Program-made: the position numbers and the translations under genes
Part shown: piece after piece, positions 1 through 5,205 of the stretch
Position numbering within the stretch: position 1 is the stretch's first letter
Layout of the letters: each line of letters starts with the position of its first letter
Notes under the pieces: generated by a model
The model's input: the letters and a program-made list of their open reading frames with translations, nothing else
Told to the model about the DNA's origin: nothing
Database searches by the model: none
NCBI GenBank assembly: GCA_009777135.1
Contig: WRMM01000136.1
Span: 1 to 5,981 of the forward strand
Length of the DNA: 5,981 nt
Direction: 5' to 3'
DNA from: Candidatus Fibrimonadales bacterium
GTDB taxonomy: Bacteria > Fibrobacterota > Fibrobacteria > Fibrobacterales > Fibrobacteraceae

Positions 1-768
1 CACAATGTCTAAAACGGTGGATACCAGCTCACCGGTTTGCCAGCCAACAGCTTCGCCTGGTTCTAAAATAATTTCAATGCCTGGATATTTTTTGTGGAAT
101 TTTGCCAAAATATCTATAAGTTTTTGAACATCGTAATCTATTCTGGTTATGTGGTGGCCGCCGCCAAAATTCATCCACTTCATTTTTGGGATCCATTCCC
201 CAAAGTTCGCTTCCACCTTTTCCAGCACCGCTTCCAAAGCATCAGCGTTCTGTTCGCAGAGCGCATGAAAATGCAAACCTTCAATGCCATCCAAAAGCTC
301 AGGTTTAAATTCTTTCCTCGTAACTCCAAGGCGGCTGTAGCGGCCCGCTGGATTGTATAAATCCACGCCAACGGTTGAAAATTCTGGGTTTATTCTTATT
401 CCTGCGCTAACTTTTTTTTTCAGCGTTTGGTTTTTGAACAATTCCCACTGCGCAAAGCTGTTAAAGGTTATGTGGCTGGCGCGGCTTAAAATCTGTTCAA
501 TTTCGTCCGTTCTGTATGCAGGCGCACACACATGCACTTCTTTTCCCATTTTTCTGCTGGCAAGCAAAAGTTCATTCAAGCTGCTTGCAGTGGCTCCGCT
601 CAAATACTGCCCAACAAGCGGAAATGTTTTCCAAAAACTAAAGCCTTTAAGCGCGCATATAACCTTGGCATTTCCTTCTTTTTGCACCTTGCTCAAAATT
701 TCCAAGTTATCCACAAGGCGTTCTTCGTCAAGCACATAACAGGGAGAAGGGATAAGGGAGTAATCCAT
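1..768 (-). CDS. nspC: Carboxynorspermidine/carboxyspermidine decarboxylase NspC, C-terminus cut by the left edge
   Basis: This is a PLP-dependent decarboxylase of the alanine-racemase fold (fold III). The family removes CO2 from carboxynorspermidine or carboxyspermidine, the last step of the aspartate-semialdehyde route to norspermidine or spermidine, in the cytoplasm. The 256 visible residues include Lys41 in ALKGFSFW (the expected Schiff-base lysine), INPEFS near 126-131, the family-specific LYNPAGRYSRLG near 137-148, HALCE at 168-172, a GGG-HH phosphate-binding loop at 202-206, and EPGEAVGW at 236-243. Family members run to about 380 residues, so roughly the last third, including the second-subunit active-site Cys/Asp region, lies outside. 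The ATG at 768 begins 5 bases after the kinase stop codon, and there is no strong Shine-Dalgarno, so it is probably translated from the upstream message. The usual partner, carboxynorspermidine dehydrogenase, is not in the window. The family call is firm. Which of the two substrates it prefers cannot be read from the sequence. Confidence 0.93.
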   Translation of the reverse strand, partial: MDYSLIPSPCYVLDEERLVDNLEILSKVQKEGNAKVICALKGFSFWKTFPLVGQYLSGATASSLNELLLASRKMGKEVHVCAPAYRTDEIEQILSRASHITFNSFAQWELFKNQTLKKKVSAGIRINPEFSTVGVDLYNPAGRYSRLGVTRKEFKPELLDGIEGLHFHALCEQNADALEAVLEKVEANFGEWIPKMKWMNFGGGHHITRIDYDVQKLIDILAKFHKKYPGIEIILEPGEAVGWQTGELVSTVLDIV

Positions 769-773
769 TATTT

Positions 774-1523
774 TTACATCTCATCATATTTAATTTTTAT
801 CTCATCAACTTTAATATATGTATTCTGCGTGGGCGGGCTTTTAATTGCTTTTTTTATGGAGCTAATTATAGAGGATATGGGCGCAGAGTCATGCACAAAG
901 TCTATGTTGTTCACATCTATTATCAAAACGGGGCTTGTTTTGTAATGGAAAAAGTAGCGGTCGTATAGGGTGGTTAGCTTGTGCAGGTAGTCTTTGGTTA
1001 TGCCTTTATCTCCTTCTACATCTTTCAGCATAAGCTGCTCTGTTTGCTTTAGCCTGCTTTGAACTCTGCGGTACAGGGTTTCTCCACCAGCTCTTAAATA
1101 AACAACAAAGTTAGGCTTGATATTTTTTTTCAATGATTCCAAAAGAATATCGCGCATATTTTGATAGAGTTTCCATTCCTGATCATCTTCTATGGTAAGC
1201 TCGGCAAAAATATCATTTTTCTCAAATATAAAATCAGACACATAAATCTTGCGCTCTGCAAACATATCCCGCTGTTTTAAACTTTTTTGCAAAGTTTCAA
1301 ATTGTTTGTAACGAGACAGCATAAAGGATATTTGCGTTTGAAACGCATATTTCTTTTTATCATCGTAAAATTTCTCTAAATCCAAAAACGGATTTGGCTC
1401 CATCTCTTCCCTAAAAGAATGCAAAATCTGCTTGCCATACTCCTTTTCAAGAGCATCTATAAGCGCAGATTTCCCAACCCCTATAGGACCTTCCACTGCA
1501 ATAAATACCAGATCAAGATTCAT
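774..1523 (-). CDS. Deoxynucleoside kinase (dNK/dGK-dCK family)
   Basis: The predicted product is a 249-residue cytoplasmic P-loop kinase that phosphorylates deoxynucleosides to dNMPs for salvage. Visible motifs in order are: Walker A GPIGVGKS at 12-19; an EEMEPNPFL stretch at 39-47 that carries the catalytic-base glutamate region; YAFQTQISFMLSRYKQ at 59-74, which lines the base pocket; the AERKIYVSDFIFEKN segment at 89-103, matching the family's ERS-x-SD-x-IF motif; and an arginine-rich lid around 152-163 (YRRVQSRLKQTEQ). The lid is somewhat divergent from the RGRxYE form usual in bacterial members. The length fits the family, apart from a short charged tail after about 230. The start overlaps the last codons of larC as ATGA (1520-1523), a sign of translational coupling, but a promoter-like element also sits 8 nt upstream within larC. 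Substrate preference (dA/dG versus dC/dT) is not resolved. I infer purine deoxynucleosides only by analogy with bacterial relatives. Confidence 0.88.
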   Translation of the reverse strand: MNLDLVFIAVEGPIGVGKSALIDALEKEYGKQILHSFREEMEPNPFLDLEKFYDDKKKYAFQTQISFMLSRYKQFETLQKSLKQRDMFAERKIYVSDFIFEKNDIFAELTIEDDQEWKLYQNMRDILLESLKKNIKPNFVVYLRAGGETLYRRVQSRLKQTEQLMLKDVEGDKGITKDYLHKLTTLYDRYFFHYKTSPVLIIDVNNIDFVHDSAPISSIISSIKKAIKSPPTQNTYIKVDEIKIKYDEM

Positions 1524-2698
1524 TTTGAGGTAATATAGAAAACTCTGGTGTCAATGGCTATTTTATTTATAACGTCCTGAACAGACAAATTTTGTTCCCT
1601 AGCAATTCTAGCTATATCTTCGTATTCGGGTTTATATTTTGCTATGCCAAAGCCATTAGAGGTTTTTACTCTTACTGCGCCTAATTTTGTTTGAACTTCC
1701 TTCTGCTCTTTTTGCAAAGTATATCTGCGGCAGGTGTATTCTCTAACGCCAAGCGTGGATGTGTGCTTGAAAATCAGCGAAAGCATTTTGTCTTTTTCTG
1801 CGATATTGCACATGCAGGTAAAAATTAACCCTGAACGCCCCTTTTTCATAACGACTGGCGCAGTGTAAACATCAAGCGCTCCTTCTTGGAGCAAGAGCTG
1901 CTGGGCAAAAGCCACAGCCTCCGGAGTCATGTCGTCTAAATTGCAAACTAGCTCCGCAACTTCGCCGCCTGCACCATCGGAGTTTCCAATATAGGCACGC
2001 ACGCAATTAGCTTTTTCAAAATCTTTTTTCCCCATGCCGTATCCGAGTTTTGCAACGCTCATCACAGGCATGCTGCGAAATTCTTTTGCAAAATATTTAA
2101 GCAATGCAGCGCCGGTTGGCGTGCATAGCTCGCCTTTGATTTCATCGCTGTACATAGGCACTCCTTGCAAAATACGTGCGGTTGCGGGAGCTGGCACAGG
2201 CAAAATTCCATGCGCACAGCGGACTTGACCGCTGCCGGTATTAACCGGAGAAGCTAAAACCAGTTCGGGCGCAAGCTCTTCCATAAGCATGCAAACACCC
2301 GTGATATCGGCTATAGCATCCATCTCCCCTACCTCATGAAAATGGATTTGACTTACGGGCACGCCATGAACATGGCTTTCTGCATCTGCTATTATTTTGT
2401 AAACATCAAGAACTTTCTTTTTTACGGAATCTGAAATCTTCAAATGCCCAATTAAGTGTTCAACGCCGTGATAATCGTTGTGATGATGATCATGGTGATG
2501 GGTTGATATATTGACCGCAACGTGCGTTCCCGTTATGCCGCATTTTGCAGAACGTTCTGCTGTCACATCCACGCCTGGGATGCCTATGCAGTTCAATCTT
2601 TTCAAAAAATCCTGCGGATTTTCGTGCAGTTCAAGCAAAGCGGCAACCAGCATATCGCCGGCAGCGCCCATATTGCATTCAAGGTAGAGAGTTTTCAT
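1520..2698 (-). CDS. larC: Nickel-pincer cofactor biosynthesis protein LarC
   Basis: The 392-residue product matches LarC, the CTP-dependent cyclometallase that inserts nickel into pyridinium-3,5-bisthiocarboxylate mononucleotide to make the NPN cofactor of lactate racemase and related epimerases. The start MKTLYLECNMGAAGDMLVAAL at 1-21 is diagnostic. A histidine-rich metal-binding stretch (HHHDHHHNDYHG) spans 67-78. Further conserved blocks are IHFHEVGEMDAIADITG at 118-134, LCTPTGAALL at 191-200 and GYGMGKKDF at 219-227, and the LarC2-type part opens with CNLDDMTPE at 252-260. In Lactobacillus plantarum the two halves are joined by a programmed frameshift. Here they are one continuous frame. 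The gene heads the leftward run larC-kinase-nspC. larA, larB and larE are not in the window. An ATG at 2698 with a -10-like element 9 nt upstream, and no Shine-Dalgarno, sets the start. Confidence 0.93.
   Translation of the reverse strand: MKTLYLECNMGAAGDMLVAALLELHENPQDFLKRLNCIGIPGVDVTAERSAKCGITGTHVAVNISTHHHDHHHNDYHGVEHLIGHLKISDSVKKKVLDVYKIIADAESHVHGVPVSQIHFHEVGEMDAIADITGVCMLMEELAPELVLASPVNTGSGQVRCAHGILPVPAPATARILQGVPMYSDEIKGELCTPTGAALLKYFAKEFRSMPVMSVAKLGYGMGKKDFEKANCVRAYIGNSDGAGGEVAELVCNLDDMTPEAVAFAQQLLLQEGALDVYTAPVVMKKGRSGLIFTCMCNIAEKDKMLSLIFKHTSTLGVREYTCRRYTLQKEQKEVQTKLGAVRVKTSNGFGIAKYKPEYEDIARIAREQNLSVQDVINKIAIDTRVFYITSK
1532..1542 (-). promoter_or_regulatory. Promoter-like -10 element before the kinase gene (inside the larC 3' end)
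   Basis: On the minus strand this reads TTTTCTATATT, followed by the 8-nt spacer ACCTCAAA and then the kinase ATG. It lies in larC codons for V-F-Y-I, so coding constraint could explain part of it. However, the same 11-mer with nearly the same spacing recurs before four other starts in the window. If it is a -10, transcription would begin at or next to the start codon. A TAGCCA (4 of 6 matches to TTGACA) lies 17 bp upstream. The spacer contains no Shine-Dalgarno. Confidence 0.4.
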
Positions 2699-2707
2699 TT
2701 TTAGGTT

Positions 2708-2718
2708 AATTTAGAAAA
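2708..2718 (-). promoter_or_regulatory. Promoter-like -10 element before larC
   Basis: On the minus strand this reads TTTTCTAAATT, then a 9-nt spacer (AACCTAAAA) and the larC ATG. It differs by one base from the element before the kinase gene. I see no convincing -35 at 16-18 bp. The implied leader is only a few nucleotides, and no Shine-Dalgarno is present. Confidence 0.45.
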
Positions 2719-2744
2719 ATCCCGAATCATCCTTCTCACTAGCC

Positions 2745-2773
2745 ATTACAAGTAAATCAGCGATTTCTATATT
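2745..2773 (+). promoter_or_regulatory. Promoter of the serine acetyltransferase gene, predicted leaderless
   Basis: A -35-like ATTACA (2745-2750, 4 of 6 matches to TTGACA) is followed by a 17-bp spacer and TATATT (2768-2773), embedded in ATTTCTATATT (2763-2773). The GTG start at 2781 is 7 nt beyond the -10, where transcription would normally begin, so the mRNA is predicted to be leaderless. The spacer holds a short inverted repeat, AAATC-AGC-GATTT (2754-2766). It could be an operator, but five-base arms are weak evidence. The element lies in the 82-bp divergent region shared with larC. Confidence 0.5.
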
Positions 2774-2780
2774 CTCCATT

Positions 2781-3581
2781 GTGAAAAGTACAACAACTGC
2801 TCTTTTAAAAAGTTATTCCGAGCTAAAGGATTCAATTCCTGTGAAGCCCCGGAAGCTCCCCAGCAAAGGCGAGGCGGCAAAGCTTATAGACACGCTTCGA
2901 AATTTGCTGTTTCCGGGCTATTTTAGCAGTAAGCCTGCAGGCAAACTTTTAGAAGAAGCCGAGCAGCTATTGAACAAGCTATTTTGCCTGCCAAGCAGCA
3001 AATCTGCAAAGATAGCAAAGGAATTTTTGGCAAAACTTCCTGAGATAAGAAAACGCCTTGCCACAGATGTAGAAGCCGCATACGATGGCGATCCTGCCGC
3101 CGCAGACAGAGAAGAGATAATAATCTCCTATCCGGGGCTTTATGCAATTTTGGTTTACAGGCTGGCGCATGAACTCTACATTTTTGGCATTCCAAAGCTC
3201 CCGCGCATAATGACCGAGCATGCCCATTCTGTAACTGGCATAGATATACATCCTGGGGCAGAAATTGGCAATTATTTCTTTATAGACCATGGAACGGGCA
3301 TTGTTATAGGCGAAACTACTATTATAGGCGAACATGTCAAAGTTTATCAGGGAGTAACGCTTGGGGCGCTCTCAACCAGAGGCGGGCGGGCATTAAAAGG
3401 AGGTAAACGGCACCCTACAGTGGAAGATTATGTGACAATATACTCCGGAGCCTCTGTTTTTGGTGGAAAAACGGTTATAGGCAAGGGTTCTGTGCTGGGC
3501 AGCAGCGTGTTTGTGACTGAATCCGTGCCACCTAACTCTAAATTAAGCATTCCTGGCACAAAAAGAAACAGAATTTTCTAA
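2781..3581 (+). CDS. cysE: Serine O-acetyltransferase, EpsC/SrpH type
   Basis: This is a cytoplasmic left-handed beta-helix acetyltransferase that transfers an acetyl group from acetyl-CoA to L-serine, giving O-acetylserine for cysteine synthesis. The 266 residues consist of a helical N-terminal domain (about 1-150) and hexapeptide repeats from about 151 to 250. By alignment with E. coli CysE, the substrate-binding or catalytic residues correspond to Asp104 (DGDP), Asp169-His170 in IDHGTGIVIGET, and His211 in KRHP. The loop GALSTRGGRALKGGKRHP (195-212) is longer than in E. coli CysE and typical of the EpsC/SrpH branch. The protein stops shortly after the beta-helix (PGTKRNRIF) and lacks the long C-terminal tail with terminal isoleucine that docks into cysteine synthase, so a classical CysE-CysK complex is doubtful (inference). 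The start is GTG, with no Shine-Dalgarno and a promoter-like element 7 nt upstream. The aldolase gene follows after 9 bases. Confidence 0.93.
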   Translation: MKSTTTALLKSYSELKDSIPVKPRKLPSKGEAAKLIDTLRNLLFPGYFSSKPAGKLLEEAEQLLNKLFCLPSSKSAKIAKEFLAKLPEIRKRLATDVEAAYDGDPAAADREEIIISYPGLYAILVYRLAHELYIFGIPKLPRIMTEHAHSVTGIDIHPGAEIGNYFFIDHGTGIVIGETTIIGEHVKVYQGVTLGALSTRGGRALKGGKRHPTVEDYVTIYSGASVFGGKTVIGKGSVLGSSVFVTESVPPNSKLSIPGTKRNRIF

Positions 3582-3584
3582 TTT
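3574..3584 (+). promoter_or_regulatory. Weak promoter-like element before the aldolase gene
   Basis: TTTTCTAATTT overlaps the cysE stop codon (TAA at 3579-3581) and ends 6 nt before the aldolase GTG. It matches TTTTCTATATT at 9 of 11 positions and at a similar distance from the start, so the aldolase may have its own leaderless transcript as well as being read through from cysE. No good -35 is visible. The placement at a stop codon makes a chance match possible. Confidence 0.25.
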
Positions 3585-3590
3585 GAAATT

Positions 3591-4253
3591 GTGGACAGCT
3601 TTTTAGAACAATTTCGTAAACGCCCTCTTATGGGTATAGTTCGTGGTTTGCCTCCAGAACAAGCTTCGGGATGTGCTGAAACTTGCGTAATTACCAAGCT
3701 CAAATACATAGAAGTTCCGCTCAACACAGAAAACGCCGCCAAGGCTCTTAAAAATCTGTGCGAAGAAGGAGAAAAAAATAATTTGATTGTTGGAGCGGGA
3801 ACGGTATTGAACGAAGAAGACTTGAAGATAGCTATTGATTGCGGCGCAAAATTCATACTTTCAACCGGAATAAATCCCGTTGTAGTTGAAAAATGCGTTG
3901 AGAAGAACATTCCCTGCATTCCGGGCGCAATAACTCCAACAGAAATAATGCTTGCCCACAGGCTTGGGGCAGCAGCCATAAAAGTCTTTCCAGTTTCTTC
4001 AATGGGCGGCGCTCAATACATTAAAGAATTGCGAGGTCCGTTCAAAGACATTCCGCTGCTTGCTTGCGGCGGAGTCAGAGCAGAAACCGTTATGGACTAC
4101 TTCAATTCGGGTTGCGATTTTGTTGCTTTTGGCGCAAGCGTATTTCCAGTTGCCGATATGCGAACCGGAAACTGGCAAAGCATTGAGCGAAACCTGTGGT
4201 GGGTAAGAAAGTTTGACGAAAAAGCTATCCGCATGCTGCAAGTGCCGCAGTAA
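3591..4253 (+). CDS. eda: 2-keto-3-deoxy-6-phosphogluconate/galactonate aldolase family protein
   Basis: This is a 220-residue class I aldolase of the KDPG/KHG family, which cleaves 2-keto-3-deoxy-6-phospho sugar acids to pyruvate and glyceraldehyde 3-phosphate (Entner-Doudoroff or galactonate/uronate catabolism) in the cytoplasm. Visible residues are Arg18 in GIVRG, the general base Glu41 in IEVPLNT, GAGTVL at 68-73, PGAITPTE at 111-118, the Schiff-base Lys131 in IKVFP, and the phosphate-site GGV at 160-162. The position of E. coli Eda Arg49 is occupied by Asn45 (EVPLNT), and the segment VFPVSSMGGAQYIKELRG resembles DgoA (KDPGal aldolase) more than Eda. The galactonate substrate is therefore possible. 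The symbol eda marks the family, not a proven specificity. The protein starts at GTG without a Shine-Dalgarno, 9 bases after cysE. Its 3' end overlaps the end of fabD by 29 bp on the other strand. No dehydratase or kinase partner is visible. Confidence 0.87.
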   Translation: MDSFLEQFRKRPLMGIVRGLPPEQASGCAETCVITKLKYIEVPLNTENAAKALKNLCEEGEKNNLIVGAGTVLNEEDLKIAIDCGAKFILSTGINPVVVEKCVEKNIPCIPGAITPTEIMLAHRLGAAAIKVFPVSSMGGAQYIKELRGPFKDIPLLACGGVRAETVMDYFNSGCDFVAFGASVFPVADMRTGNWQSIERNLWWVRKFDEKAIRMLQVPQ

Positions 4254-5157
4254 GCTGTTCTTCAGTCTCAACAGGATAAACTCGGACATCGCGGTTGATG
4301 TTGCGCATTAAGCCCATCAAAACCTTGCCAGCCCCAACTTCAATCCCTCTTTCTGTTCCAAGCGAAATTGCTGTTTCCATTCCTTGCTGCCAACGCACTG
4401 GAGAAACAAGCTGCTTTGTCAAAAGCTCCGGCAAATCTGAGCCTGCGCTCACGGCTTGCGAAGTTACGTTTGCAATCAATGGAACTTTCAAGTCGCTGAA
4501 ATTTGTTTTGGCTATGGCCTCTTTCAAGCCTGGCAAAGCGTATTCCATCAAAGGGCTATGGAATGCACCAGAAACTGGAAGCGGAACAACTTTTTTTGCG
4601 CCTTTTGCGCTTGCTGTTTCAGATGCTTTTGCAACGCCTTCTTTTGAGCCGCTAATCACAATTTGCCCAGGCGAATTGAAATTTGCCGCAACAACAACGC
4701 CTGTGCTTTGTGCTTCTGCCAATGCAGCATTCAGGTCTTCTTCAGAAAGCCCGAGCACAGCAGCCATTGCGCCAGGTTTCAGCACGCCTGCCTTAGCCAT
4801 AAGCTCGCCGCGAACCCGTACCAAGCGAAGCCCGTCTTCAAATGAAAATCCGCCTGCCGCATATATTGCGGAATATTCGCCAAGCGAATGGCCTGCAACG
4901 TAGTCAAAGGAAATTCCTTTGCTCTTTAACAATTCCATTGCCATGCAGGAGCAAACATAAAGAGCGGGCTGCGTGTTATCCGTGCTTTTGAGCAGTTCTT
5001 CTGGCCCCTCTTGCATTATTTTGGAAAGCTCAAAGCCTAAAACCTCATCTGCTTTTTTCAGAATTTGCTTTGCAGGCTCAAAAGTCTCGGACAAAACTTT
5101 GCCCATTCCAACATACTGGGCACCTTGCCCAGGAAATAAAAGAATAGTTTTTGACAT
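4225..5157 (-). CDS. fabD: Malonyl-CoA:acyl carrier protein transacylase FabD
   Basis: FabD moves the malonyl group from CoA to acyl carrier protein, supplying the extender unit for type II fatty acid synthesis in the cytoplasm. The 310 residues equal the usual length. The sequence shows FPGQGAQYVGMG at 8-19 (oxyanion Gln11), the nucleophile Ser91 in GHSLGEYSA, Arg116 in VRVRGELM (binds the malonyl carboxylate), NFNSPGQIVISG at 159-170, and the catalytic His200 in SGAFHSPLM. All key residues are present, so it should be active. The ATG at 5157 is supported by the canonical FabD N-terminus and by a promoter-like element ending 6 nt upstream. The spacer reads ACCTCC, the opposite of a Shine-Dalgarno. 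The gene stands alone here: neither neighbour is a fab or acp gene, unlike the common fabH-fabD-fabG-acpP cluster. It ends in TAG inside the oppositely oriented aldolase gene. Confidence 0.96.
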   Translation of the reverse strand: MSKTILLFPGQGAQYVGMGKVLSETFEPAKQILKKADEVLGFELSKIMQEGPEELLKSTDNTQPALYVCSCMAMELLKSKGISFDYVAGHSLGEYSAIYAAGGFSFEDGLRLVRVRGELMAKAGVLKPGAMAAVLGLSEEDLNAALAEAQSTGVVVAANFNSPGQIVISGSKEGVAKASETASAKGAKKVVPLPVSGAFHSPLMEYALPGLKEAIAKTNFSDLKVPLIANVTSQAVSAGSDLPELLTKQLVSPVRWQQGMETAISLGTERGIEVGAGKVLMGLMRNINRDVRVYPVETEEQLTAALAACG

Positions 5158-5163
5158 GGAGGT

Positions 5164-5174
5164 AACATAGAAAA
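5164..5174 (-). promoter_or_regulatory. Promoter-like -10 element before fabD
   Basis: On the minus strand this reads TTTTCTATGTT, then ACCTCC and the fabD ATG. It matches TTTTCTATATT at 10 of 11 positions and implies a leaderless or nearly leaderless transcript. No acceptable -35 is seen at 16-18 bp. It directly abuts the opposite-strand element of the outer-membrane protein gene. Confidence 0.45.
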
Positions 5175-5184
5175 TTACTATATT
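5174..5184 (+). promoter_or_regulatory. Promoter-like -10 element for the outer-membrane protein gene
   Basis: ATTACTATATT contains the hexamer TATATT (5179-5184) and matches the recurrent element at 9 of 11 positions. Unlike the others it lies 21 nt before the start codon, leaving room for a leader of about 14 nt that carries a Shine-Dalgarno. A perfect TTGACA at 5151-5156 is 22 bp away, too far for a normal sigma-70 spacer, so I do not count it as the -35. Confidence 0.4.
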
Positions 5185-5194
5185 AACAAGAAAC

Positions 5195-5199
5195 AGGAG
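5195..5199 (+). promoter_or_regulatory. Ribosome binding site (AGGAG) of the outer-membrane protein gene
   Basis: AGGAG ends 6 nt before the GTG at 5206, and this spacing decides the start. The closer ATG at 5201 opens only a two-codon frame (ATGCTGTGA), so GTG is the real initiator. This clear Shine-Dalgarno contrasts with its absence before the cysE, aldolase, fabD, larC and kinase starts. Confidence 0.7.
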
Positions 5200-5205
5200 T
5201 ATGCT

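Noticed and set aside
94..945. Overlapping plus-strand open frames at 94-360, 353-739 and 532-945
   Set aside because: They are antisense to nspC and the deoxynucleoside kinase gene, whose minus-strand translations carry full family motifs. The plus-strand products resemble nothing known.
1549..1554. Minus-strand TTGACA upstream of the kinase -10 element
   Set aside because: Only 11 bp separate it from TATATT, too short for a sigma-70 promoter, and it encodes Ile-Asp-Thr of LarC.
2467..2505. Repetitive GAT/ATG-rich tract that looks like a simple repeat
   Set aside because: It is the coding sequence of the LarC histidine-rich segment (His codons read on the minus strand), a normal variable metal-binding loop of the family.
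4231..4250. Possible terminator hairpin at the aldolase/fabD junction (GCATGC and CTGC...GCAG)
   Set aside because: The stems are only 4-6 bases, lie within both coding regions and have no following T-run on either strand.
4295..4903. 202-codon plus-strand open frame across fabD
   Set aside because: It is antisense to an unmistakable, complete fabD. The translation has no recognisable motif and is rich in Ser, Pro and Thr, as expected from the complement of a GC-richer coding frame.
5151..5156. Perfect TTGACA as a -35 for the outer-membrane protein gene
   Set aside because: It lies 22 bp from TATATT, too far for a normal spacer, and is the complement of the fabD start codons (Met-Ser-Lys). 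At a 17-bp spacing only a poor ATTACT hexamer is found.
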